Shown here piece by piece: positions 21,292 through 31,308 of a stretch of DNA of 64,000 nucleotides. The notes beneath the pieces were generated by a model that saw only the letters and a program-made list of their open reading frames with translations, ran no database searches and was not told where the DNA came from. Every line of letters begins with the position of its first letter. The first letter of the stretch is position 1. Position numbers and translations under genes: made by a program. Source of the DNA: Carpediemonas membranifera (taxonomy: Eukaryota > Fornicata); assembly GCA_019828565.1 (NCBI GenBank), contig JAHDYR010000053.1, positions 1,145,044-1,209,043 of the forward strand, written 5' to 3'.

Positions 21292-24200
21292 TTACTCCTC
21301 CTCCGTGGACTCCCCACTGCCGCTGCAGCTGTCCTCGGCCTGACTCGCTTGCTGTCCTTGTAGACTCTGCATTACCATGATGAACTGGGTCATCAGGTCC
21401 ATGGGTGAGATCTGCTTGGCCTTCTTATCCTTCTTGTGCTTGTGCCGGGGGATCGTGGGCTTCTCCTTGCTGGGCTTAGTCGCGGCGCCGGAGAGCACCA
21501 ACCTTCCGTGGCCTTGCTCTTGCATGAGTCGGGCAGCCTTGAGCGCTGAGATCTCTTGTTGCGCCTCTGCCAACTGCTTTCGGAGCCGCAGCTTCTCCGA
21601 GTCCATGCCGGTTGCCTGTCTGCTTCCAGACTCCCAGTCCGTGTCCTCTTCGTGCCTGCTTCTCTTTCCGCTGTCCGAGTCCATGATCCTACTCGTGCTG
21701 CCCTCCTTGCGCTTGAGCGTCGTGGAGGAAGAGTGATCCTTGCTGTTGTCCATGCCTCCCTCTGAGCCTCTACCGGCCCAGGTGTTCCCGCTGAACGAGC
21801 CTCTCATCTGCGTTCCCGTGTTGTCCTTGTCTCTCCCTGTCGTCTCCTCCGTGGTTACGATCCGAGGTCCTGTTCATGTTACCAGCTCTGTCGCCGGTTC
21901 TGTCGTCAGCTCTGACACCAGCTCTACCGCCGGCTCCGTGTCCTACCCTTCTGTCCTCTTCCCTGTCTCCATGCTGGTCGTGATGTCCTTGATCCGCGTC
22001 CTGGCCGAAGTGCCTGCCCACCATCCTGGTGCTAATCCGCCTCGCCTTTTCCCTCCAGGCCGTTGTCGAAGAACCTACTTTGGTATGGCTGTTCGGACTT
22101 TCCGTCGATGGTGGGGACATACGTGATGCCTGGGACATTGACTGTGTTGGCTCTGGGCTCGTCCGGGATAGCTGCCGAGACTAGTCTGGCCCCTTCCTTG
22201 CGCATACGGCTTAGGATGGTCCCAGCCTCGCTGACCCTGACCATGCCCCAGTCTCTCGGGATGAAGCTCGCCCCTAGGGTGATCCTACCCCTGTTCCTGG
22301 GGGCCTTGACGTTGACTATGACCTTCTCATAGTCCCTGAGGCTCTCTGCTAGGTCGTCGCAGCCCCAGACTCCTTGATGAGCCGTAGCCTCCTTCGAGGG
22401 CCACCACTCGTATAGCATGGCCATGGTTATGATGTCCTCCTCCCTTGCTGCCCCTAGGCCCTTCCTGACGCGTACCATGCGGAGCTGGTTAGCCGTGGCT
22501 CTTTCCATGATGGTCCATAGCGGGCTTCTCTCCAGTACACCTTCGTTGTCCATGATTGTGAGGGGGGCCAGTAAGATGCCCTTCATGCCCAACAGAACCT
22601 CCCCGAACCCGAAGCCGATGCCGAAGCGGTGTCCGTTGTCCGGGACTACGAGGATCCTGTCGCCGACTTCCCTGCTGACGTCCCTTGCGTCCCCGATCGG
22701 GTACGTGCCGAAGATCTCAAAGGTGTCCCTCCTTGTCGCGAATTCCGGGCCTCCCATGATATCCATGCCCGGCTCCGCCTTCCCGACTGCTTCCATGGTC
22801 TTGTCGAGTGCCTTACCCATGTAGTGGTAGACGTCTGGGGTGCTCATCCTCTCCTTGCATAGGGCCCTGATCCTGGCTGTGAAGACTACTGTATCCGCCA
22901 ACCCACAGTGGTAGCAACCCGCGGTGTGTCTGTGGTACGGACAGACTCCCTTGGGCTCGCTCCTGTTCTGCCATCCATTTGACCATGTTGTTACTGCTTC
23001 CAGGTAGTTGGCCTTGTCGAGGTTGTCCCTGAGGTTTTGGCCAGCCTCCTCCCTTGCCGTTGTTCTCCAGGATCTCTGGTAGCTTCTTCTCGTCCACCAG
23101 CCTAGCTTGGAAGAATTCCCTGGTTCCTTGCTCCAGTCCATTTGTGGGGTTCGTGAGGAGGAAGCTTTCCATCTCCACCCCCTTTGCATACATGATTATC
23201 TTCCAACCCTCCGACCTTTCGATCCTTGCCAGCTGAGCCGCCAGGCGGTTGGCCCAGTCCCTGAAAGTATGTATGTGCTTCTCATACTCGATCGGCGGCC
23301 GCCCCGTCCCGACCTCCACGAAGGTGGCCGGCGGCAGCCCCGTCACTGCCCATGCCGTGTACCTCGCTTGGTCCATGCTTGCTGCCGGTATGTCCTGGTA
23401 GTACAGGCCATGCCCATGTCCAAGAATGTCCCCAGTGCTGAGGTCAAAGAGTACGATCCCGCCCTCAACCGGGATGGCAGGGATCCCTGCCTTCTTGACG
23501 CCAGGGTCTGCGCACTCGAAGTCGATGGCTCCGATCACCAGTCGTTTCTCCTTGTCCTTTCTAGGCATCCTCGGCGGCTGACTGCTGTCCTTGTTTGAGT
23601 CGACCTCCTCGTCCTGGTCGATCTTGCCTTGGTTGGCCCCGACCATGTCCTTGTTCACTTCCAGGAGGCTGTCGTCGAGGCTTCTCCTGCCGGGCATGGT
23701 GGCCTGCTGGCGTCGTTCCTCCTTGTCCTTGACATGTTGCTCCTCGTCTCCGTCGATGACCGTGCTAGCGGACGACCTGTCCAGATCGGCATGTTCGTCC
23801 CTATTGCTGCGGACCGAGGTGGCCTTGAGCACTTCCAGCCTCACCTTCCGGAACGGCGGCTCGTTGCTAAGGGGGGTCTCCTCCCCTTCGCCCAGGATAT
23901 TGGTTCTGCCCTTCAGGTAGATCCCTGACTTGTTCCATGCTGCCTGCCATATGGCCGGGGCCTCCGGTGCCTGAAGCCTGAGGATGTCCCTAGCCTCCTC
24001 CATGAAGCGGCTGATGGACCATGCTGACGTGTCGCTTAGCTCTAGGATGACCCTGTACTTGCCGTCCTCTTGCTCGTAGGCCACTCTGGTGACCGGGCCT
24101 TGGTTTGCCGGATCCCATACCTTGTCGTAAGGCACGCCTTCTACGGCCTCGTCTCCATGAGCCCCTGATACCAGTATGAACGACCCTTCGGCCTTCTTGA

Positions 24201-24672
24201 CGCTGTCCCTGTCTACATCCCATTCGATGGGCCCATCTTCCTTCGGCTTGAGAATCGCCGTCTCGATGTCCTTCTCAGATGGCCATCTTGCCATGCCAGT
24301 GAAGCCCGCTTTCAGCGTCTTGGGCTCCAGTGCCTGTGCCATGTCCTTTGCTTCCTCGTCTCTGGGGTTGAGCGCCTCTGTGAGCATGTAGAAAAGGTCG
24401 CGGAGGCCGTGGATGCCGCATGGGTTCCTGAGGATGATGTCCTTGTTGTCAGTGACGCCGGTTGCGAAGAGGATGCGTCTGGCGTTCATGATTACTTCCT
24501 TGCGTCCTTTGGAGTTCGCATTGAGCGACTTTCCTGTAAACTTGCCTGTTCTACGAAGAAGTAGGGTCCTTGAATCGTTCCTTTCAGCGAGGAAGCTGTC
24601 CAGTAGTTCCCTGATGTCCTCCCACTGCTTCTGCGTGGAATCCCTGATCCTTGTCGGTATTTCTACCTGCAT
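21292..24672 (-). pseudogene. LINE-1 ORF1: giant protein with Maelstrom/DnaQ-like domain
   Basis: Starts at ATG 24672 (A at -3) and spans about 1120 codons, with frame changes near 23060, 22070 and 21800. Region order: N-terminal globular part ending in M-P-R-K; a domain beginning I-D-F-E-C (23526-23512), with H-G-L-Y-Y and P-P-A-T-F in the middle, Y-A-K-G-V-E-M-E-S-F (about 23192-23163) and C-P-Y-H-R-H-T-A-G-C-Y-H-C-G-L-A-D (about 22947-22895); a second globular domain with G-D-R-I-L-V-V-P-D-N and F-I-P-R-D-W-G; an Arg/Asp/His-rich linker; a coiled coil; and a Lys-rich then Glu/Ser tail. There is no CCHC knuckle of the usual ORF1 type. The D-x-E plus H-x4-D pattern suggests a DEDDh-like nuclease fold, and the C-x2-H...H-C element recalls Maelstrom. 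Confidence 0.7.
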
Positions 24673-25272
24673 TGTTGAGTGCAAAATTTCTCCCCTTTTC
24701 CTAGTCCATAAACTGGGTCGGAATTTTTGGGTCCGAAAGTCGGGCCACATGTACATATCCGGGTGAGGTCTCCGTCCAGGCCTTCCAGTTTCTCCCATTG
24801 TCCATGCTCCGTACTATATAGGCCATTCTTTCAAAAAGGCGCGGTCCTAAAAATGCGTCGCCCTTTTCTGAGTAGCGGGGCCTTTCTGTGTAGTTGTTGT
24901 TGCTTTGTTCGTAGTCTCCTTTTAGCCTCTATCGACGGCCCCTGTTTCCCTTTTGTGCTGCCCTTCCTTCCTTGTGGTCTTGACAAAACCATGTAGCCGC
25001 CGGTGCTAGCACTGGCCCTCGACGGTTGTTTTCCTTTTCCTTGTAAACATACGTTCCATGAAGACACTTTGATTCCTTGGTATGGGCGTGGAGCTCCCAC
25101 TCGCGCCCAGCGGTATGCCCTGATGGCAACCCTTGAATGTCCAGACAGGAGGCCAAGGCCGCTCCTTCTGAGCTCCATGGGGCACTGCCCTATCCATATA
25201 GGCCAGGCCTGTTGGTCCTTGTCCATCCATGATCGAAGTGTTTCCACTTTGCTGAAATCATTGGTGGACTTG
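24673..25272 (-). promoter_or_regulatory. LINE-1 5' UTR with blocks conserved in LINE-2
   Basis: Blocks shared with LINE-2 57431-58014 include the 5' terminus (minus strand GTCCACCAATG...TTCAGC), a stretch around GGGGCACTG...CTATC, and a block around CTAAAAATGC upstream of ORF1. An internal promoter is expected for LINEs of this kind. A minus-strand frame over 25230-25006 aligns in phase with one in LINE-2, possibly a short upstream ORF. Confidence 0.45.
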
Positions 25273-25285
25273 ACCAGAGTCAGTC
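25273..25285. repeat. LINE-1 target-site duplication, right copy
   Basis: ACCAGAGTCAGTC, identical to 16600-16612. It abuts the 5' end of LINE-1. Confidence 0.85.
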
Positions 25286-26263
25286 TCATCGGAGGATTCG
25301 TCAGACTCATACTCATCATGAGTGACATGTCCAGAACACGAGCAGATACAGACCTTGAGTTTGACAGCATCATCGGGGGCAGGGTCAAGCAGCTGTACCT
25401 TCATATAGCCATTGACCCACTTGAGCTGACGTGAGAGAAAACTCTCTCGACGTGACGTCATCAACTTGGCGGAAGCTGCGCTCCATCTGCCCGCTCTGCC
25501 CGCGGGACCAGTGTGCCGTGAACTTAGGCTTGCTCTGTCCGGCTGGCTGACCTTGTTGCGCCTTGGCAGGTTGACCCTGGCTCTGTTGTGCCTTGGACGA
25601 CTGGCCTTGCGGGCCCTGGCCTTGCTGTGTCTGCTGGCCGTCCGCCCCTGCCTGCTGGCGGGTCTGTTGAGCCTGTCGGGATTCCTGGGGTTTGTCCTGC
25701 TGGCGTTGGCCTTGGCCCTGAGACGAGCCGCCACCTCGGCGAGCGTGCCGTAGGTTGTGGCCTTGGCCTGGCGGGGGGGCGCCGGTCGGCGGCCGCGGCG
25801 TGACGGCGCTCTTCCGGACATAGTCGAGACGAGAAGCCTTGTAGTGCAGCTCTTCCTGCTCGAGAGCGATGCTCATGGCCTTTGAGAGGACCTCATCGGT
25901 CTTTCGCTTAATGCTCTTGAGAGTCAGCACAACTTCGAGGTCGCGGGCGACGTTGGCGGCGGAGACCGCCTTCGCTTGCTTCAGGCAGGCGACGTACGCG
26001 TCCACCGCGAGGCGATGGTAGCCCTTCGCGGTTGGAGTGAGGTCCGCAGACACCTTGCCGTCCTTCTCCTCCGTGAGGAATTCTTGCTCGAACTCAAAAA
26101 TCTGGCCCACTGCGTGCTTGAACCGGGCGTTGAACAGCCCCAGGTTGTGGATGAAGTCTCTGTCGGTTCCAGATGGGAAGGAGAGACGTTGTAGTGCTTG
26201 TAAAGCGAGCGTAGCGTCGAGTGGCTCGAGTCTGCTGGTACAGATCAATGAACCAATCTCCAC
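25286..26263 (-). pseudogene. Gypsy-F gag
   Basis: The frame opening at about 26263 has a capsid-like helical region (F-I-H-N-L-G-L-F-N-A-R-F, F-E-F-E-Q-E-F-L, Y-V-A-C-L-K-Q-A-K). A long Gln/Gly/Pro/Arg-rich linker (about 25800-25560) and W-S-R-G-Q-S-G-Q-M-E-R-S-F follow. A one-base shift near 25440 moves into the frame of an acidic tail that continues, past LINE-1, at 16612. No CCHC knuckle is visible. Homologous pieces lie at 5855-6250 and 14139-15330. Confidence 0.65.
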
Positions 26264-26766
26264 AGCCTATTCTTCCGCGCACTCAGCACCTTATATGGCC
26301 CCAGGAGCCCGTGGAGCTTGTTTCTCTTCACCGGAGCCAAAAAGACCAACTCCCCAGCTTCAAAGCTCGTCTGCATCACGGACTCTGGCTCCTGGCCGTT
26401 CCCGGCAATCTCGGCTGCCTCTTTCAAGGTCTTCTGCAGTCTGTGCATGTACTCTGTGGCCGATGAGGCCTCATGTCCTCCTGTGAGCTCAAGCGTCTTG
26501 CTTCCTCCTCCCAGCGTGATAGACTGTCCATATAGCATCTCCGCCGGTGCGAATCCTGTCCTAGAGTGGACCGTTGTGTTCAGTATGTGGGCTACGTACG
26601 GGAGTGTCTCTGACCACTTCGAGTATCCGTCCATTGCGGCGCAGAGCCAGCGGACGTGCCTCATGACTTCTGCATTCTTCCTCTCTACCACCCCGTTGCC
26701 TTGCGGATGATAGGGGAGCGTGCGCTGGTGGTGCACGTCAAGTTGTTCGAGTAAAGAGCGGACCAC
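26245..26766 (-). pseudogene. Gypsy-F integrase C-terminal part
   Basis: Begins with L-P-Y-H-P-Q-G-N-G-V-V-E-R-K-N-A, the segment carrying the third catalytic residue (Glu) of the integrase core. A typical downstream region follows (T-R/S-T-G-F-A-P-A-E-M-L-Y-G) and an SH3-like end (L-G-P-Y-K-V-L-S). It stops at the edge of the gag fragment, so integrase and gag lie tail-to-head. The first two catalytic Asp residues are missing. Confidence 0.7.
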
Positions 26767-26864
26767 TCCGTTGTTGTCTCCAAAGACTAAGAAGAGTTCT
26801 GGTTTATAAATAGGGTGACTCTCTGACAGTCATTGACTTGCTGAGTGGAGTCCACACTACCTCC
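26767..26864. other. Short spacer before LINE-3
   Basis: About 100 bases between the integrase fragment and the LINE-3 duplication, with a TTTATAAATA motif near 26804. No gene seen. Confidence 0.4.
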
Positions 26865-26880
26865 CCATGGTCGCACATTG
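26865..26880. repeat. LINE-3 target-site duplication, left copy
   Basis: CCATGGTCGCACATTG, identical to 48290-48305. It abuts the (AAAG)n tail of LINE-3. Confidence 0.9.
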
Positions 26881-26896
26881 AAAGAAAGAAAGAAAT
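26881..26896 (-). repeat. LINE-3 3' microsatellite tail
   Basis: AAAG repeats on the plus strand, equivalent to the tails of LINE-1 and LINE-2. It identifies this edge as the 3' end of LINE-3, 268 bp from the Gypsy-B insertion. Confidence 0.75.
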
Positions 26897-27144
26897 TTAA
26901 CGTATCCTGTACACCTGTGTAAATCAGGGAATTACCAGTTTGCACCACCCCATGTCCCCGGGAACGCCTTAGCGTGTTGACTTCCCTTCGTGAGCGAGCC
27001 TGATACTACGTTGGGGGCGTTAGCACCATCACCGTCAGGGTCCAGCTGGTAAGGCTGGGTAGTCCCTTGCATGTTGACCTATCAACTGGCTGGCCCGATA
27101 CCCCCAAAGTCGGGATAACCCAGGTCTTACTCTTGGGGGTCCTT

Positions 27145-27148
27145 CGGG
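27145..27148. repeat. Gypsy-B target-site duplication CGGG (pair at 37941-37944)
   Basis: Four bases, CGGG, directly outside both 63-bp LTRs of Gypsy-B. Confidence 0.75.
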
Positions 27149-27211
27149 TGTGAAGCGAACTGTTTATAGGTAAACCGTCTAAAGGTAAAAATGGTCTAAA
27201 CTACCGTGACA
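27149..27211 (-). repeat. Gypsy-B 3' LTR (63 bp)
   Basis: Identical to 37878-37940. It is unusually short for an LTR. The minus strand contains CTATAAAC close to its inner end. Confidence 0.85.
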
Positions 27212-27269
27212 CTACCCTCTCTTTGGAAGAAAACCCCTCCTGGGGAGCAAAAGAAACCAAAGAGGGACC

Positions 27270-30100
27270 TTAAACGTAATTAGCAAGGTTCTTACGGGCC
27301 TTCCGAGCACGGCGCTTAACCTCTTCGACGTGGGACACAGACCTTAGGTGCTGTTCCGTGCGTTCATCATAGTTTTTCCACTTAATGGTCACCATACCGG
27401 TTTTCCAGTCGATTTTCTCGATCTTTTCGATCTCAAACTGTTCCTTATCGGATTCGGCTAATTGCTTCATTTGAGTCTCTTCAAGATCTGTCTCAAATGG
27501 CATCAGTTTGTCGACGTGGGTAACTCTAATGTCTCCTGTGACAATAGATTGCAGCTTCACCTTATGGTTCGGCAGTACCTCGTGAATCTTCCACGGGCCT
27601 CTGTTCGGGCAGTCGAGCTTCTTGGGGTTTTCATGTTTCCATAGGACATAGTCACCTACTTCTACCCCCTTCGTCTCGATCTGGCTCCTGGCGGATGTGC
27701 CTTCCCTTACGGAGTCTTCCAGTGTCCTTAGGACCTCCTGGAGAGATTGCTTGAACTCAACAATCCTCTTGTCGCCCCACTCTGCCCCGTCCCACTCAGT
27801 GGAAAATAGGTTGTGAGGCTGACCGAATATTAATTCATGAGGGGAGAACTGCGTAGCAGTGTGTGTCGTGCCATTAAGTATCATTTGAACGGTTGGCACC
27901 AATGTTGCCCACTCGTCTCGGCTCGCAATAGCGAGGACCATCCACCTTAAGTGGCGACCAATCTCTGCATTTCTCCTCTCCACCAGCCCATTACTCTGGG
28001 GGTGATATGGGATCGTGAAGTGCCGAAGCACCTTCAGCTCCGTGAGCATCGCGTCCAGTATGGAGTTTGCGTATTCCGGACCCCCATCAGATTGGAGTTC
28101 GAGAGGGACACCGTATCTCGTAAAGACTCGGTCCCATAGGGCCTGTGCAACTGTGCGTGCGTCATCGCTGGCTACGGGGATAAGCTCCGTATACCTAGTG
28201 AACATGTCAACTGCTGTGACGATGTATCGTGCCCCCAGATTATCCAAGGGCAGTGGTCCAATGGTGTCCACAGCCACGGTCTCCCATGGCTTGCCTCTAA
28301 GGCTGGATCCTGCTTCGACCTCAATGTAGTTTCTTATTCTCGACTTGAGGCAGATCGGGCACCGCTTAACGGTTCGTCTGACATCATTCAGCATGCTAGG
28401 CCAAAAACCCATCTTCTTCAGCATCTGATACGTGGCATTTGAGCCAGTGTGGAATTGATGTGCCAACTGCAGGAAGGTGTCGCGTAGCTTACCGTCCGGG
28501 ATGATCGGGACTCCTTGTACGAAGTACGTAGAGTCCACCAGGGTGCAGCCGTCTAGGCCTTCCCAACCGATCCTATGTTCCTCAGGGAGGCTGGCCTGGG
28601 CCTCGCTGATATCCCATAGGGACGGTCTCACCTCGCTCTCCTCTGCTTCTAGCAGATTTAAGGAGTGTGAGTCCCGGCAGGTGCTCTGCACCCGCGACAG
28701 CATATCTGCCATGACGTTAGCGTTACCAGATATATGACTAATGGTGAACGTGTAGTCCGATAGGACGGTAACCCAGCGAAGGAGCTTCTTTGATAGCTCT
28801 TTCCTCTGTAGTAAATATACCAAGTTGCGGTGATCCGTATGAATCTGGATATCATCCTTCAACCTAAAGAGTTGGGCCATATCGGGCCGCGTCAGGCAGT
28901 ATATGATCGCATGAAGCTCTTGTTCATACGTGGGCCACCTGGACTGGGTGGCACTGTGGCTCTTAGAGAACAGTGAGACGAGTTCCCGGTTACCGGACTC
29001 GTCCTCCTGGACTAAAATACCCCCGAGTCCTTCGTTAGACGCGTCCGTCTCAAGGATCCATTTCTTAGAAAGGTCGGGGAAACTCAGGATCAAGTCGGAT
29101 GATAGCCGTTCCTTGAAAGCTTCGAAAGCTTCATCCTGCTCTTGGGTCCAGGTGATCAGCTGTTGATCTTTTGACGCTTTAAGCATGTCATTAAGCGGCT
29201 TTAGGAGGCGCGACGCGTCCGATACGAACTGCGCGACATAGTTAAATGATCCTAGAGTGCGCTGAAGCTGCTTCGGAGTTTCCGGTCTGGGGATGGCTCT
29301 TACGGCATCTACCCTCTCGGGGGAAAGTTGCTTCCCTTTTTCTGAGATAATATATCCCACGGCCTCGATGTGATCTGTACCAATTACACATTTTGGGCCC
29401 TTCAGACGTAGTCTATACTCCTTGCAGATGTCAAAGACTTTCTCGAGGATCTCTAAGAACTCCTCTTCTGTCTTGGCGTAGACCATAAGGTCATCAATGT
29501 AAATGTCAACTCCTTTGTGGAGGACCGGGGCGAACGCCTTTTGCATTGCCTTTTGGAACCTAGAGGGTGCATTGCAGAGCCCAAATGGGCACCGGCGGAA
29601 CTCCATGTAATGGTCCGGTGTGACAAAAGCTGTCTTCGGAATGTCCGTCTCCTCCATGCTCATTTGATAATAGCCCTGCCGTAGGTCAAGAGCCGCAAAA
29701 ATCTTGCATCCAGCTGCCCTATCGACGAACTGACGGAGGTTTGGTAGTGGGAATTTGTCCTTCACTGTATTGGCATTGAGGGCCTTGTAGTCGACACATA
29801 GTCTGATCTTATCTGATCCCTTGTGTCCCTTACGGACAACTACAATGGGTGAGCTGAACGGTCCCGATGAGGGTTGGATTATCCCGTCCGCCACTAGGTT
29901 CTCGAGCTCATCATTCACGAGCTCATTTGTTGTCTCAGCGAGGCTTCTAGGCCGCAGCTGGACGAGCTCCTCACGATCTATGAGCTCTATAGACATTTTG
30001 TCCAGGCGAGACCCTTCACTAGGCAGGGTTTCGTCAAAGACCTCTTCGGCCTCAAGAATCTTAGATATGATTTGGTCCCGAATTTTAGATTCGGGGACCG
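27270..30100 (-). CDS. Gypsy-B pol: RT, RNase H, integrase, chromodomain-like end
   Basis: One open frame of more than 900 codons; an ATG at 29996 exists, but the frame is open upstream to about 30100, overlapping the end of gag-protease. RT: L-C-V-D-Y-K-A-L-N, A-A-L-D-L-R-Q-G-Y-Y-Q, Y-I-D-D-L-M-V-Y (about 29500). RNase H: E-T-D-A-S-N-E-G-L-G-G and H-T-D-H-R-N-L. Integrase: H-x4-H region, C-P-I-C, V-D-T-I-G-P, Q-S-D-G-G-P-E-Y, P-Y-H-P-Q-S-N-G-L-V-E-R. The end reads I-K-W-K-N-Y-D-E-R-T-E-Q-H, like a chromodomain. All catalytic residues I checked are present. It is in the -1 frame relative to gag-protease, which may be programmed frameshifting or one indel near 30100. Confidence 0.9.
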
Positions 30101-31180
30101 TTACACCAAGACTTCCTGGGTGTCACACACGTTGGCTTCTGAATCCAAGTATCGGTGTGCAAAGGGGAGCCACTCATCTTCGTTCGGGTCCGACATAATC
30201 TTCCCCAAGTTGAAGTTTAGGGTCTCGTCCCCAATCAGCCCTAAGGCTCTGAGGACGTCGCATCCAAGGAGTACCTTGAAAGCTTCCCCAGGCAGCACGT
30301 AGTACCGCCACTTGACCCTAATGGGCGCAGCCCCAATATTAGGAAGAATTATCTCCATTTCAGCCACTTGGTCTGTTGTGACAGTGCTGTTATCGCCCAG
30401 GGTTACCCTGATGCGTTCCCCTATTGACACGCTGACTGCCTCTTTTGGCAGTTTACGCAACGCCGCCTTGCTCATAAAGCTTCTAGAGGCTCCGGTGTCA
30501 ACAATGAACCGATATTGATTTTCCTTTAATACGGCGGACGTAGTCATAGGGCCTTCAGCGATAGCTGCGAGGTTAGCCTCGGCCTTCCTCTCCTCCAGCC
30601 GATGCTTTGGATGCTGGGGGCAGCGGAAGGACTTGTGCCCGTACTTCTCGCAGATGGGGCAGAAGGGGATCCCGAGCCTATTCTTGATGGGATCTGGGCC
30701 CTTAGGACCCTGGGGAGGCTGTTGAGCCGGCCCCTTGTGGGGGTGACTGGGCTGACCGCCCTGGCGCTGCCAGTTCTTTCTCTTGCCCGTATGGGCTTGA
30801 GGGCGGTCTGTAGGCTGGACATGGCCCAGGGGGGTGAACCCCCGCTTATCGAGGCGCTTGGCTGCCTTCACGGCACACTTGACAACGTCTTCGAACGAGG
30901 TCGCGCCAGTGATAGCCGCTAGGGCTCGGGTCTGTTTTTGCAAGACCGAGGGCCCTAGGCCCTTTACGAAGCACTTCCCCGCGTAGCGAGAGAAGTTGTC
31001 GCCGGGAGTACTGTCCTCAGGTAGATCTTGGAGTAGGTCGTCATCGTCTGCCAGCTTATCGAAGAGTTGGAGGCGGGTACGCACGGTGGCGGCGTGTTGG
31101 CGGGTGATGCTGAGGAGCGCGTGAGGGCCCGGGGTTGCTGTAGGGGCCTTTAGGGCGGCTAGGTCCTTCGTCAGTTGTAG
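30101..31180 (-). pseudogene. Gypsy-B gag C-terminal part and retropepsin
   Basis: Continues the gag frame interrupted at 31180 by Gypsy-A. It has a helical capsid part, a Pro/Gln-rich linker, and a CCHC knuckle C-P-I-C-E-K-Y-G-H-K-S-F-R-C (about 30660-30615). The protease follows with the canonical F-I-V-D-T-G-A-S (about 30515) and a second strand V-L-L-G-C-D-V-L-R-A-L-G-L. It stops at 30101, overlapping pol in another frame. It is separated from its N-terminus (37616-37856) by the nested element. Confidence 0.85.
31177..31180. repeat. Gypsy-A target-site duplication GTAG (pair at 37616-37619)
   Basis: GTAG on both sides of Gypsy-A, inside the Gypsy-B gag gene. Confidence 0.75.
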
Positions 31181-31288
31181 TGTCAGCCATTTATATATGA
31201 GATACGTATTTGATACGGTCTTGATCCGTCCAGCTCGACACCCTTGTGTCGAGCTCTCTTTGTAAAGTCTTTTTCCTTAGTGATCACA
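31181..31288 (+). repeat. Gypsy-A 5' LTR (108 bp)
   Basis: Identical to 37508-37615. It contains a TATA-like TATATAT (31192-31198). About 40 bases on is a perfect hairpin, AGCTCGACAC with loop CCTT and GTGTCGAGCT (31232-31255), placed near the expected transcript 5' end. Confidence 0.9.
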
Positions 31289-31298
31289 GTAAGCTTAC
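31289..31298. promoter_or_regulatory. Palindrome GTAAGCTTAC at the primer-site position of Gypsy-A
   Basis: A perfect 10-bp palindrome directly after the 5' LTR, 10 bases before the gag ATG. Gypsy-C and Gypsy-B have GTAACGTTAC and GTATTAATAC in the same place. No TGG-type tRNA complement is evident. Confidence 0.6.
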
Positions 31299-31308
31299 TT
31301 CCAAACTA

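Larger units (their letters stand above)
16613..25272 (-). mobile_element. LINE-1: full-length non-LTR retrotransposon, 8660 bp
   Basis: Flanked by a perfect 13-bp duplication. Minus-strand order: 5' UTR (25272-24673), large ORF1 (24672-21292), structured spacer (21291-20959), ORF2 with apurinic endonuclease, RT and a Cys-rich end (20958-17519), 3' UTR and a (TTC)n tail at 16630-16613. No poly-A tail. Coding regions contain several one-base frameshifts. It is closely related to LINE-2 and more distantly to LINE-3. The endonuclease-RT layout fits LINE groups such as the fungal Tad/I/Jockey assemblage, but the clade needs a tree. Confidence 0.9.
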
